The notes: a model not told the origin generated them from the sequence alone. Positions 1 to 11,780 are shown, counted from the first letter of the stretch. The stretch: DNA of 64,000 nt from Moniliophthora roreri (GCA_001466705.2 LATX02000206.1:186001-250000), one strand, 5' to 3'. Numbers and translations: made by a program.

Positions 1-300
1 ACATTTCAAGCAGCCAGAATTCCAGGAGGACATTAATGCTATCAGCGATTCGATGGCTCGTTTCAAGGAACCGGTGCTCCTGACCATCATCGATGCTCTC
101 CGCAGTTTGATCACTCATTTCGAGCAGCCGGGACTCCATTCCAAGAGATCGAGACTCCTGGACGACATCGATACTTTGATCACTGGATTCCTGAACGACA
201 TCAATCCTCTCCACGATTCACTAACTCGTTTCAAGCAATTAGGACGTCTGAAAGTCATGGATGTTCTCCGCAATTCGATATCTCATTTCCAGCAATTGGA
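1..300 (+). repeat. Degenerate tandem repeat, about 57 bp unit (19 codons), copy in the plus-strand gene
   Basis: Successive units translate as variants of [I-D-A-L-R-x-L-I-T-x-F-x-Q-P-G]. Unit length varies because some units have lost codons. The same repeat fills about 2300-2760 on the opposite strand. Confidence 0.6.
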
Positions 301-844
301 ATTTCCGGAAGCCATCGGTTTGCGCTTCTTCGTTCCGTTTCCAATTGCAAGTAAGCTCTGGAGTCATCCGAACCCCGAGGTTCAGAAAAAGAGTCTCTTT
401 CTGTTAAAGTTTTACGAGGAGGGATGGAATGCGTATCCAGGTCCTGAAGAACCAGGAGACGAGCGGTTGGCATTTGTTGCGGCACTTATCAAACACCTTA
501 AGCAAGGCAATGAGGGAAACCGCTCAATCCTCTTGACCAGCACCCGGGGAAAGAATTTTATTCGCGTCATTCACAATAGAATATTCCATGGACTGCATGA
601 GGCGAGGGATCCGGCATCGGACGGTAATCACCGGCAAACGTTGATAAAAGAATGGCAGGAGGCGACATCCCAAGTCAGATTCATCTCTTCCTCTGACGAC
701 ACTCCGGGACGTGCACGACAGTCCTTCGATATACGATACTCCACCGACACCAACTCTCCTTCGAACACAGCGGACGATAACAGTCACCCTAGTCCTAGTA
801 ACGAGATGGGTGTTCAAGCAGATACTTCAAATGTAGCGGGATAG
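1..844 (+). CDS. C-terminal part of a DUF6535-type repeat protein (5' end outside window)
   Basis: The frame is open from the left edge to the stop at 842-844, so only the end of a longer protein is seen. I link it to DUF6535 basidiomycete membrane proteins because its inverted copy at 1813-4163 joins the same C-terminal region to a recognisable DUF6535 domain. The first ~95 visible residues are degenerate 19-residue repeats of the type IDALRSLITHFEQPG. A globular stretch follows (GLRFFVPFPIASKLWSHPNP), then a polar Ser/Thr/Asp-rich tail. Function is unknown; DUF6535 proteins usually carry several membrane helices N-terminal to the part seen here. No stop or frameshift occurs inside the window, unlike the inverted copy, so this may be the live paralogue. 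Confidence 0.6.
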   Translation, partial: HFKQPEFQEDINAISDSMARFKEPVLLTIIDALRSLITHFEQPGLHSKRSRLLDDIDTLITGFLNDINPLHDSLTRFKQLGRLKVMDVLRNSISHFQQLEFPEAIGLRFFVPFPIASKLWSHPNPEVQKKSLFLLKFYEEGWNAYPGPEEPGDERLAFVAALIKHLKQGNEGNRSILLTSTRGKNFIRVIHNRIFHGLHEARDPASDGNHRQTLIKEWQEATSQVRFISSSDDTPGRARQSFDIRYSTDTNSPSNTADDNSHPSPSNEMGVQADTSNVAG

Positions 845-1812
845 AGGGACACTGCTGGCGTTGGGGGCAGTGGTGCTGACGAGCGTGTATAATTTTACTC
901 ATCTTCTTGCCTCCGTCACCCATACTACTCTTATGCGCTTCCTTCTCGAGACTCCCCCACTTGTGTTGGTTTGTTGTTATTTAAGAGGAGAGGCTTTATG
1001 TGTATCATATTAGTGTATAAGTGTACTAACAAACAACCAACTTGTATCTAGAATGTCTTTCTTGTACCTTGCCACGTTTTTACGTCAATTTCTGATGAAT
1101 GTGCATAGCGGTCATGAACGCAATTGTCCGAGCCTTTCAAGTTTCGGTATATCTGATTTGAGTCCGGGTACTGGAAGTACATGCCCTGGATGCCTTTACT
1201 TTGTTCAGCTAGGATCTGCCTTCAACTCCATGAAGTCTTTCTAGTCGAAATCTCCAAGCCGTAGTGTGAGGGTGGTCCCGGAAATCGAATACTTCAAATA
1301 CTTCGTGAAAGGACAATGGTCTGGTGCTCTGACGAAATTGATACACGTACTACAAGTTTCCACTTGAAGACAGCCTGAGCATTTTCATCCCAATAGTCAT
1401 GTATATATGGTCATGATGAGTATAATACACCATTGACCTGTTATTTAGGTTATTTAGTAGGGTGAAACACGCTGTACCAATAATATAGTATCTACTATGG
1501 TTCCCAGGATCCCATTCCTCACTGTGAACACAGATGAGGTCAAAGTTCAACCTAGAGCACACTGATATAACAATATCCAACAGAAGGCAGGTAGTGGTGC
1601 CATACAAGTTTGTCGTTTGTTAGTACACTTGTACTATGATATGATACACACAAGGTTTCTCTAAATAACGACAAACCAACACGAGTGGGGGGGGGAGTCT
1701 CGAGAAGGAACAAAAGGGCAGGAATGTAGCATAGGTGATGAAGGCAAGAAGATAAGTAGAATTATACACGCCTGTCAGCGTCAATGCTTCCAATGTCACC
1801 AGCAGTGTCCTC
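845..1812. other. Gap between the two inverted DUF6535-type copies, with mirrored 3' flanks
   Basis: Positions 845-1050 and the reverse complement of about 1610-1812 are clearly homologous. They share, for example, a CTTCTCGAGACTCCCCC block and a GTGTACTAACAAAC block. The duplication therefore includes the 3' untranslated flank. The central ~560 bp (1050-1610) is unique spacer with no gene that I can support. Confidence 0.6.
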
Positions 1813-4163
1813 CTATACCACTGCAGTCGGAGGAGGGATGGTGTCGATGGAGTATCGTATACCAAAGGACTCTTGTGCACGTCTCAGAGTGTTGTCAGAG
1901 GAAGAGATGAATGTAACTTGGGATGTCGCCTCCCACCATTCTCTTGTCAGCATTTGCCGCGGATAACCATCCAATGCCGAATCTCTGGCCTTATGCAGTC
2001 CTTGGAATATTCTATTGTGAATGGCGCGAATAAAACTCTTTCCCGGGGTACTGGTCAAGAGGATTGAGCGGCGTCCCTCATCGCCTTGCTTAAGGTGTTT
2101 GATAAGTGCCGCAACAAATGCCAACCGCTCGTCTCCATACTCTTCGGGACCTGAATACGCATTCCAACCATCCTCATAGTACTTCAACAGAAATAGGCTT
2201 CTTCTCCGAACGTCGGGGTTCGGGTGACTCCAGAGCTTACTAGCAATTGGAAATGGAACGAAGAAGCGCAAACCCATAGCTTCCGGAAATCCCAATTGCT
2301 TGGAAATGAGATATCGAATCGCGGAGAGGACCGATGACTTCCAGACATCCCAATTCCTTGAAACGAATTATCAAATCGCAGAGAGTATCGATGTCGTTCA
2401 GGATTCGAGTTATCGAATCGCGGAGAACATTGATGTTGTTCAGGGGTCTCGGTGGCTTGAAACGAGTTCGGAGAGCATCGATGCCATTCAGGGGTCCTGG
2501 CTGCTGGAAATGAGTTATCAAATTGCGGAGAGCACCAATGTGGACCAGGAGTCCTGGTTGCTCGAAGCGAGATATCGATATGCAGAGAGCATCGATGGCT
2601 TTCAGAAGTCGAAATTGCCGGAAACGAGTTATCAAATCGTGGAGAGCATTGATGGCTTCCGGATAGTTCCCATTGCTGGAAACGAGTTGTCGAATCGCTT
2701 GAAGAATCAATGGCTTCCGAAAGTCCGAATTGCTGAAAACGAGTTATCAAATCATGGAGAACATCGAGATCCACGAACTGTGGTAGTGTCGATGTTATCG
2801 ATCGTGTCGACGAGGTAATACCAGTGCTGGTAGAAGAACAGCGTGCGTGACCTGACACAAGCATCGGGTCGAGTTTCGGTGCACGCGAAACGGTCGTATA
2901 CCACCCCAGTCCCTCCTGCCTAGTTATCTTGAACTTTGTTGAGTCTTTAAACTCGTCCTGCACATCCTCTGGCGTGAACTCCTCCCACATCGCAAGTGTC
3001 CAGTAATTGAGAATGCCAGCCATGGTGATCCATGGGCTTAACGACAAAGATAGGATGATGTTTGGAGGTGGGGAAGCATCGACGGGCTAATCCGCAACGT
3101 TCTGGTCGCCCAATTAAGAGCACGCAGCTCGTACAAGTTGATATTGAATGGAGGTGGGTTTTCATCGAATGCTGTCAACACTCGCATGTCGCTGAATGAC
3201 CAATGGGATGCTGGCTCAACAGCCATTCGCCAGTTGTAGCCTCTTTGGTCGAGAAATGATCCGATGAATGGAACCTGCCGTATCATCCAGCAGCAGAAGT
3301 GATACACCGCCCACGCTTGGGGAGATTTATAGGGACTGATGAAGCGGAATGGTAAGGCCTCGCCGATTTTTTGGCGGACATCAATGGAGAATTCGGTAAG
3401 GAAAGGTAGGAGGGCGGTGGTGATATAAAACCATGCACCCAGGCCGCATGTGACGCAGCAGACAACAAATAGTGCAAGGTTGAGAGTCCACGCCAGGAGG
3501 ATAATTCCGGCGAAAAAGAGAAATAACGCGCCCTGGAGGAGAATCGGTGTTAATGCGATGAAATGCGGTAGACCCGATTCCTCGAGGCTATTACGACGTA
3601 ACTGGCGGAAAGGTACTTCTGTAGCCGCCGTTGGTGCGACAATCTGCGCATGCTCTCGCAACCACTGCTTACAGAGAAGCGCTACGAACCCGGATACGAG
3701 GGCCAGGATAATACTAGAAAATCAAAAACAATTGACTATAACTGACAATGTGTCAGGATGGAAAGTCTGAGGGTCGTATAAAGTGATGTTCGCATTTGGG
3801 TCGCGTAGTTGCTAGGAGATTTGAGTAAGAAGGGTGACGGTTGAGTCTTCAGGGTCTCCCGACAACCATTGATACGATTCGATTGTGAAAGCCGTAACAG
3901 TCGCAGAGAACAGAGCGGCCTATTGTGTAAGAGAATTCAGAGAATATGAATTTCAAGGACGATAAGTACGACTCACGAAAACGAGCAATGCATCAAGGTC
4001 TTTCTCCCATTTTTCCATCATATTTTTGTCGTATTTTCCAACTTCCCCCAACAGAAACTTCCATGACTCTTCAACCGTGTAATGCTTGCCCTTGGCCTCG
4101 CCTGGATCGAAAGATGACTGTCCTGCTTATGGACATGGTTAGTTCTGTGATATCAAGGGAAAA
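1813..4163 (-). pseudogene. Decayed DUF6535 membrane protein, inverted copy of the 1-844 gene
   Basis: Read on the minus strand, the N-terminal part shows the DUF6535 pattern. HYTVEESWKFLLGEVGKYD and DALLVF (about 3970-4090) are followed by an intron of about 51 bp, then ALFSATVTAFTIESYQWL. An in-frame TAG follows TLLTQIS, and an in-frame TGA stands where the family has Trp in the VN-x-x-W-F helix. Membrane helices continue through 3038-3661 (ALVSGFVALLCKQWLREHA and LLQGALFLFFAGIILLAWTL). After about 3060 the frame shifts to reach WITMAGILNYW and EGLGWYTTVSRAPKLDPM. It shifts again in the 57-bp repeats. A one-base A insertion near 2306, relative to the plus-strand copy, separates the repeats from the conserved C-terminal region. 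With two stops and at least three frameshifts it cannot make the full protein. Confidence 0.75.
2300..2760 (-). repeat. Eight or nine tandem ~57-bp units inside the DUF6535-type pseudogene
   Basis: On the plus strand each unit begins with GAGTTATCAAATCGCGGAGAG or a close variant and ends with TTGCTGGAAAC. Units are mostly 48-58 bp. On the minus strand they encode 19-residue repeats such as IDALCISISRFEQPGLLVH. Units have drifted and several carry small deletions. Confidence 0.75.
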
Positions 4164-4949
4164 TTTTACCTACCGATACCGGCGATGCATCATCCTGAGT
4201 AAAGGATCAAAAGTAAAGTGAGCAAGGATTCGTTGGTTTTACATACTACGGCGAAATATACCGATTCTGATATATTAGCCATCGTCGAGAGAGTGCAGTC
4301 TTGCAGTTCTACGTCAAAAAACCGGAGCCTTCCCTGCGGGTAGATGAATGGGAGGCGGGGTGGTCTCGTAGCGGTGAATGATGCTGGAGACAAGAAATCA
4401 AGATACTTGGTGGGGAATACGAGGACCTAAAGCATTCTATAAGACAGTCCATATTAGGTTTGAAATCAGGAACATCCCGAAGTCCATTGGAAACAAATAA
4501 GTGGAATGATGAGGAGAGCGAGAGAGGTCGAAGTAGCGTTGAGGAGGCGGATCTGGTGTCGAGGACTTTTGTGGGAGAGGAATGGGAACCGCGCCACTCC
4601 ACAGCCGAGAAACAAGGATTTAGCGACCACCACACTCTCATCTTTTTGAAGTAGACTATGCTACGGGGTGGCCCTCCTAAATTACCAAAATGCGAAAGAA
4701 AAACGTGTTCCATTCATTATGCGAATTTGATAATCCGTACTCCCCTCCGGGTCCTGTCCACTCACCACCATTCCTCAATTTCTTTCCAGTGCTGAAAATT
4801 GACATCACTCTCCACAATCGAGCCCGTTGCAAGCATGATCGTGTCGTATTCCCATTGCATTCTGGCCCAAGATCAGGTTCTAGATACTATGGGAAACCCA
4901 GGTGCCTCTTATAATTTATCTTTCCACATGCTGACCATTACTTTGCAGA
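4164..4949. other. Stretch without a supportable gene
   Basis: Open frames here are short and show no family resemblance. The minus strand just upstream of the DUF6535 remnant probably held its first exon and promoter, but no start codon can be fixed. Confidence 0.4.
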
Positions 4950-6720
4950 CAGTACTATGCAGGGTATGATCGTGTCACCGTACGATATGTCCAAAAGCGC
5001 ATACGTTACCTTTCTCACTTTGACGCTTCTATAGTTTTGTGGGGGCAATTGCTACGATAATGTTCATTGATGAACCCCATACTCAACCTTGGAGCAGGTG
5101 TCGTCATTATGTCGATTGGAGTGATTCTACGAATTATAGCTTTCTCTGCTGCCCATATGATCGTCGGTCGGCTAGTTACAGGTAAGAGCCCTCTTCTAAA
5201 CTAAATACTTAATCGTCCTTCTCATTAGAGCCCGGAAAGGGGTATGTTTCTTCATCCACGGAAAGCGCGTAGCCTGATTTCGAACACAGTTCAATTCTTC
5301 AATTTCTCCGGTTTGGCAAAGCTATTATTCTAGCCATGATGTGTGCTCTTTACTGTGCTATGTACTTGCCTTTCGTTTCCAGCTTGAACGTTTTCAGCCT
5401 TTCCTTGAGTAACCGGATGACTTACGGGTTTAGCTTGTCTCCGGAAGCTTCAGCTGGCAATTTCCCATCGCCTTCTAGCTCGTGTTCTCTATCACTATTA
5501 TTCTAATTGTCCATGGCTTCCGGAGAGCCCGCGTTGGCTATTGGCCCATGGAAGAGAATGAAGGACTTGCCGTGCTTTGTGCTTTAGATAGATGTTTTAC
5601 GAAACCCACGGATCTTCACATCGTCGGCCAGAAGGCTATCATGGAAGCTGTCAGAGCTGAGCGAGAAAGCGACCTCAGTTTGCGAGATATTTTGCGAGGC
5701 AACACGAGCGAAATTGGTACTGTGAAGCGATTGATACTTGGGGCTGTGAGTACGAATCAATCAAACATTTTGTTACTCACTGTGGACGTCAGGCACCCAA
5801 TGGCTACTAGTAAACGATGACGCGATGACGTCCCATGATTCGTCAAAGTCAATTAATCAATCATCCATTTGGTCTCCCTCTTGTTCTGGGAGTCCCCGTG
5901 GGGCTGTCAAACAAGCTTGCCAGACTACACCCCGCATGTAAATCTGTCTTATTTTTTCGTTCTTCGGTCTCATCCTCGTTGAGCGAGTTGGCCGTCAAAA
6001 GACGTTGATGATTGGAGCTGCAGCTAAATTCGTTTGCTACGCGATCATCACAGGTCTGCTTTCGCAGGCAGACGGTAGTGCAACCGGTTCAAACTTCGGA
6101 GCCGCAACCACTGCATTCTTTTTCCTGTACTACGTATAACTCGGTGTCTGCTATCAAGTGAGTAGAATAATGTGTATCGCTCGAGCCAGGCCTAACTGGC
6201 TATCTTCTCAGGATGTTCCATAGCCATATCCGTTGAGATCAACTCTCTTGCCATGCGTACCAAAGGAGCAGTCTTTGGTAACGTTAGCAATTGGATATCC
6301 AACTTCCGGGTCATCCAGATTACACTCCTAGGAATAGACAACCTCGGATAGAGGTTCTACTTTATCTGGGTAGTGTAGAACGCGGCTATTGTTCCGGTAT
6401 GCATTCCCATCCTAATTATGGCGCACTCGCTCTATACCCCACCTCATACAGACATTCTACCTGCTCTATCCCGAAACAGCCAACAGAAATCTCGAAGATA
6501 TGAACAAACTCTATCGAGAACAAAAGGCATGGCCATCATTTTCAGAAATAAAGAAGCCGTCCAGATGTCGAGGCCTTGGCAGGGGTACATTGACGCTGAG
6601 GAGGAGCGAGGCAACGTTATTGCGCAGGATATGGTCCCAGAGTCGTTTCCAGAGCTAGGTAGAATAGAGCAAAGGTTGGTCGCAAAGGTTGGTCGCAAAG
6701 AGGGTAACAAAAGTATAATC
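4950..6720 (+). pseudogene. Decayed MFS sugar (hexose) transporter
   Basis: Fragments in changing frames line up in order with fungal sugar/H+ symporters of the major facilitator superfamily. Near 4963 there is GYD (start of the first conserved loop). At about 5090-5180 is VVIMSIGVILRIIAFSAAHM followed by IVGRLVT, ending at a possible intron. The helix-6 region with FPIAF and VFSITIILIVHGF lies near 5460-5520, and the cytoplasmic loop with ENEGLAVLCALDR at 5550-5590. RRKLMMIGAA-like helix 8 lies near 6000, and AMRTKGAVFGNVSNWISNF at about 6255-6310. A C-terminal PETANRNLEDMNKLYREQKA motif lies at about 6470-6530. Stops and frameshifts separate nearly all of these pieces, and the Pro-Glu-Ser-Pro signature after helix 6 is replaced. 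The order is complete, so this is old in-place decay rather than a short fragment. Confidence 0.75.
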
Positions 6721-7214
6721 GAGAGCAGTGTATATTGTAATTATCATGCCATACTCACGTAGCATATGGGCGTCTGGGCGGCCGTTGAAATTGACCCTAG
6801 CGCGAAGGCTGGAAATCTCCACTGGAGAGTGTGTCGGTGGACGGTGACGAAGGGTGTCGATAGCGGCCGTAGATAGCCTTGAACCCTTCCAATTTTGGTA
6901 ACTCGGTATTGTCCCTCAACCATTGTATTCTGTGACAGCTTTTATCAAATCCGGCCGTATCGCACGGACTAGTGAGTGCCTCGAAACGATGTGGTTATTT
7001 GTGATTGCGAACAGAGCGGCGCAAGTAATTGTTAATCGCATTTACAGACAGGCTAATCCCGAGGGATCTGTCTTGATGAATTCCCGACAACCAACTTCCA
7101 CATTATATATAAGATTTCGAGGCGCATGCTGACTCTTACCTCTTGACTAGGTTTGCCGAACTTACCCCTCCCGCCTCACCACGACTTCTACCGCAATACC
7201 ATCCAATTGCGAAG
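6721..7214. other. Intergenic stretch, likely promoter and 5' UTR of the C2H2 gene
   Basis: No coding potential is supported. The minus strand around 7010-7035 gives AALFAIT, faintly like the DUF6535 intron junction, but the similarity is too short to call. Confidence 0.35.
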
Positions 7215-8335
7215 ATGTCCTTCTCTTTACCTTTACAAGCACTGTCAAATTTTCAGCTCGTTATCTCCGTTCCGAACGACAGCAGTTCACAGCCGACCTT
7301 CGAATTGAGAGCCTTGCCACCCAACCACGTCCCAAACCAGTTACCTCCAAGTATTCATGTCAAGTCCAGAGGGACTGAGCATGGAATGATACTCGAGTTG
7401 ACGGCGACGGAGCTGACTACTGAGTCGACGTCGACGTTAAACCTCCTGCCTTCACCGCCAGGTCAAGTCCCACCATGACGTCTTGCCAAACCCATGTGCT
7501 GAACAAAACCCTAGATTCTCTGTGTGGGTCTCCACAGCGGACCACTCTTCAGGACCTGTGCTTTGATCCCACTTCCTTTTCTGGTAAGCTGCGGAGATAA
7601 ACCTAAACAGACCACGAACTCACCTAGTCTTAGATTTCATGCCTGACCTGCAACAATGGGACCTGTATGATCCTTCGCAGACACCAGCTGGTAAGTCTCG
7701 GCGCCTCTCAGTTCCTAATCGGGATCTCATTCCCAGCAGCAGCTTCAAGCACATTATGCCCTGAGGGAATGCTGCCGGAACTCAGCCCCATAGGACAGGA
7801 TATCATGCGATTTTCTAGCAGTCCTACACCTAGCCATAATTCTATAGACTTCACCGACACACCCCAGAGCAGCACAAGTCTGCCAACACCCAACTCCCTC
7901 GTTGTATCTCCCGCGTCAGAAACAGATTCCGGAGACGCTGCTTCACCTACAACCTCCGAATACTCTGGGGCACCCCAAAGTCGTCCTGGACGTCGAAAGA
8001 ACACTTCAGGAAAGACACAACGACGTCCACGTCCCTTTGGATGTCAATATCCCAACTGCGACCGCGTTTTCACGAGTAATTATACCCGTGAAACACATAT
8101 GATATCTCATAGACCCAAGAAAAAACAGAGCTACCAGTGTACAGTCGGATGTGGCGCACTGTTTTCACGGAAACACGATAGATGGAGACATGAGGTGTCC
8201 CAGCACGGCAAGCCGACGCAGTGGACGTGTACACGGTGCTGTGTGTACTTCTCTTCAGAGAAGATGTTGTTGGCGCATAACTGCAACCGACCAAAGGATG
8301 TCCAGTGGAAGAATCATACTGTAGATGTAGAATGA
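7215..8335 (+). CDS. C2H2 zinc-finger protein, probable transcription factor
   Basis: Four exons, 7215-7461, 7515-7583, 7634-7690 and 7737-8335, joined at GT-AG borders and all keeping one frame, give about 323 residues. The ATG at 7215 is the first in frame. The N-terminal half is Ser/Thr/Pro-rich with no fold visible, as in fungal activation regions. A basic stretch (GRRKNTSGKTQRRPRP) precedes the fingers. Finger 1 is C-x4-C-x12-H-x3-H (FGCQYPNCDRVF then THMISH). Finger 2 is C-x3-C-x12-H-x4-H (YQCTVGCGALF). Finger 3 is C-x2-C-x12-H with an imperfect last ligand (WTCTRCCVYF, then AHNC). The family binds DNA in the nucleus, but targets cannot be read from the sequence. The next gene, DCP1, lies on the same strand about 630 bp downstream. 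Confidence 0.8.
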
Positions 8336-8961
8336 TATTGTAACCCTGTATTATTATTGATGTAATTAGTCTAGTTTGTCAGATTGTAATTGAGTGACTA
8401 CTCACTGAATGGTGTGCAGAGTCCGTTCGACTGACTTGGGAAAGATGAATGGCGTGGTATAAGCTGGCTCGTCTGACCTCCAGGGTCTGAACCTTGACCT
8501 AAAAAGTGGTGTTTTTTCATGAAGAAGGTGGAGGACAGGGCATAATGAAAACTCACCTCCCAGATTGCACGTCGCCAAGCATAACTTGGATAGTTCTCCA
8601 GCATGTCCTCTGCGCGCTAAGTCTTGCAGCACGGCGCCCAAAGTATTAGATCCTCGAGTGACACAAATAGCAAGACGCTATGCCATCGGACTGTCGATTA
8701 ATCGAGTTTATCCAGATTCCAAGTTGTCCGGTTTCAAAGTTGGAGCCGGGTTGACGAAACAAGATGGTTTTCAATTACAATTGGACCACCCATTATCGGC
8801 CAAGTACAATAGGTACTCTGGAAGCTATGGGGACCATTCGTTGTCGAGGTTTCAGTGGCAGAGTGCGAGCTGGTCGAGGCTCGCTAGTTGTGTTATAAGG
8901 TGAGATCGGGGTAACGGACCGATTCGAACCCTTTTTCACCCTGACCACGACAACGACCACG
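8336..8961. other. Region between the C2H2 gene and DCP1, with a possible small minus-strand gene
   Basis: On the minus strand an open frame from about 8665 (CVTRGSNTLGAVLQDLARRG) runs to 8570. It meets a canonical GTGAGT...TTTTTAG intron (about 8510-8568) and continues in frame to a TAG at about 8398 (ending NGLCTPFSE). The 5' part beyond 8680 meets a stop and I could not extend it. No family is recognised. It could equally be chance plus the DCP1 promoter. Confidence 0.2.
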
Positions 8962-11110
8962 ATGGGCATGTCACCGGCATCCATCTACGAGCACAATCTC
9001 AAAGTTTTACGACGACGAGACCCCTCCATAGTATCTATTTTCGACCAGTTCAGCCATGTCTGTGTCTACCACCATAACGGCGAAAAGTGGGAAAAGCATG
9101 GCTACGAAGGTAGTATGTTTCTCTATGAGCGAGATGCATACCCTCCGTACGGCTTCTATATTCTAAACCGAATGGGAATGGAAGACTATATCCAACGAAT
9201 TTACCCGGAAGACGACATTGGAGCCCATGGATCCTACCTTATGCTCAGATCTTACCCAGAATTCACCAAGCGGCGTTTGGCACATCTACCACAAGGATAC
9301 GACAAGTTTTCACCAGAATATGCTTTTAATCGAGACCAAGTCACTGCGGAGGAAAAAAGGCGTTTTGGAACGCAGGTTATCGGCCTTTGGATGTTCACCA
9401 CAGATGCACGCGAGCCCATGATTGATGTTATGATTCGGTCCGTTTTCTCTTCTGTCTGACGGGAGATATGTTACTGAAATCACATAAACGTACAGACTAC
9501 ACAGCTACATTAAACGACATGTCCCTTACCCCGAGGAATTCAGATATGGGCCAGACAGACCACCACCACCGCCTAACCCCCACCTTCGCAATGTCAGTGC
9601 ATCACCCGATCGCACGGCATCAGCTGCTTCCATGTCTGCATCATCAAACTCATCCGTGCCCGCCAACTTGCCATCGGGTGACCTTGCTGCGTTATTGGCG
9701 AAATTATCCTCATCCACGAGCACCGGATCTCCTTTACTTTCTTTCCAAACCCCGGCTACTCACGAGCCGCAACGAACACTGTCGCGAGCAGCCACACGCC
9801 CCTCGAATACTTCCAAGATGTCGGTCAATGACTTGTTTGCTGCTCTGCAGGGAGAAACACCCACACAGACTCCACAACTGAACCGTAACGTAACCGACAG
9901 CGCCATTCTCAGCATTGGTCCCGGTGCAGCTGCAGCAAAAGGCACAGGCAACGCCTTGCTCGACTCTATTTTCGCATCTGCTGCTTCCTCCGCTTCCGCA
10001 CCCACCGCATCCACATCTACATCCACGACATTGGCAACGCTACTCGCTGGTTCAGCAGCAGTCACATCCCAAACCACAACAACTACAGCGGCCGTCAACC
10101 GGCCGTCACACGCGCGCGCATCGTCTACAGCGTCTGTGTCGACTAATTCTTCGCGGTCGACACGGCAACGCCCAGAGAAGATTGTCATTCATTCACCAAA
10201 CGTTTCCACGGCTCAGGCAGCAGCAAAACCTCAAGAAATTCTAGCTCTCACGCAAGAAGTTGTTGATGGGCTACTAGATGGGAGTGGCGTGGGCAGGGGT
10301 TCATTTGGATCTCTAGCTTTTGCACCTGTGGCTGCTGCAGTTCCAGCGGAAGAATATCGTCAAAAATCTCAGTCCAAAAGAGTCAATGGCGACTCCGTCC
10401 ACCAGGGAATGCCGGAACTCGAACCAATCCCGTTCGAAGAATCACAGGCATCCGACGATGACGAGGACGAGATACTCGAACTTGATTTCGCCGATACGCA
10501 TGCTTTGGACGATATGGCCGCCTTTGATAGAAGGGAGCGTGAACGGGATAGGAAGAAGGGGAAGGCGAAGGAGACGACACCTATTGTGGAGAAGCAGGTA
10601 GAACATCTGGAGGATGGGAAAGCTCCAGCAACGGTCAAGGACAGCAATGGCATGTCACCGATAGACATGCTGTTCTCGCGTTCACAACCGGCAGTAGTGC
10701 AGGGCGAGGGTTCATCTAATTCGGCCCTTGCTTCGCAGACTGTCTCCAAGGGGCTTGTCAACGGTTTCCATAAGGATGCCACAACGGTGAAGGAGAGCGT
10801 GAAGGAGAGCCTGCTAGACGCGATATTTGCGAGTGCTGCTCAGCCCACTGTTGGGAACGGTTCTATAGAAGGAGAGTTGACAATCGGAGCCATTAGAGGA
10901 AAAGACGATCTAGTGAGGGCCGTCGAGAGGCTTGTGAAGCAAGATGAGGCGTTCGTGGATGCACTATGGGATGCATTTGAGCTTCGGGAGCAGCAGAATA
11001 GTCACCAGGTTCAGGGATCGAACGGACAGCAGAAGAAGACTAGAACTAGGAGGCGGCAAGGCAGGAATGCGAGTTTTGGCGCGAACGGGATGCATGATGT
11101 GTTTGCATAA
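8962..11110 (+). CDS. dcp1: mRNA-decapping enzyme subunit 1 (DCP1)
   Basis: Exons 8962-9437 and 9496-11110 join in frame to give about 696 residues. Residues 1-180 form the EVH1 domain of DCP1: FSHVCVYHHNGEKWEKHGYE, GSMFLYERDAYPPYGFYILN, then GLWMFTTDAREPMIDVMIR at the splice and LHSYIKRHVPYPEEFRYGPD. DCP1 activates the DCP2 pyrophosphatase that removes the 5' cap during cytoplasmic mRNA decay in P-bodies. The middle is long, low-complexity and Ser/Ala/Thr-rich, with an acidic block (SQASDDDEDEILELDFAD). The C-terminal helix with RAVERLVKQDEAFVDALWDA resembles the DCP1 trimerisation segment, so the protein is full length. A short motif recurs: LLDSIFASAA and LLDAIFASAA, plus VNDLFAALQ and IDMLFSRSQ. 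It lies head-to-tail with the C2H2 gene. Confidence 0.9.
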
Positions 11111-11780
11111 TTTGTGTTGATTTCGCGGATGGCTCTTCTCTTTTTGCGAGTCCGCTTGCGTCCATTCTTTACAGACTCAGTGCTTTTTTTATCGGCATCA
11201 TGTTATCTAAAGACCCATTTTTCTGTCTCACCTTGTATCACTCACTCGTTGCTTTCATCCTTGTTATTGTTGTGTTCTCAATTGACTCCACTCTATCTTT
11301 CATTGATATTTCATTTTGTAGTCGGTTACGTAGTACTAATCGCCCCTTGTATCGATTTGCCTAGTACAGCAGTAATTGTGTACACCATGTCTGGAATATG
11401 TTCGTGCGCGGGAATATTCTACTGGTTCACCGGAACGCTCGGCGTCAGCGCCCATATGTTCGATTTTTGCCCCGCTCTTGCCACCGTCATATGTGTACGT
11501 TGTTGGCCTTTTCATATCACTCAGCTTGTGTGGAATGATGAGCAGCCGAATGAGGCCAAGTACGTACGCGATATCATTTCTGTACTCACCATGGGACATC
11601 AACACACGACATACACGCAGCCATTTTCTTTCATCCCTTCCGCATATCACAATACTCCCTTCTCTAGAATCTCCGCTACATGAGGCTTGCATTGTACAGT
11701 ACAAATTCTCGGCTAATAAGCACTCTGCATTTTCTGCTAGTCCGAATAGCCTTAAGCTTCTTCCTTCCTGCAAAATAGGA
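11111..11780. other. Intergenic, 3' flank of DCP1 and of the kinase remnant
   Basis: The open frames overlapping on both strands are not conserved in any family I know. Pyrimidine-rich sequence at 11140-11330 fits a DCP1 3' UTR. Nothing else is seen. Confidence 0.4.

Noticed and set aside
8895..8945. GGGTTCGAATCGG on the minus strand, resembling a tRNA T-arm
   Set aside because: No matching T-stem, acceptor stem or A box at the right distance, so no tRNA.
9526..10782. Minus-strand and other-frame open frames across DCP1
   Set aside because: Shadows of the GC-rich low-complexity DCP1 coding frame.
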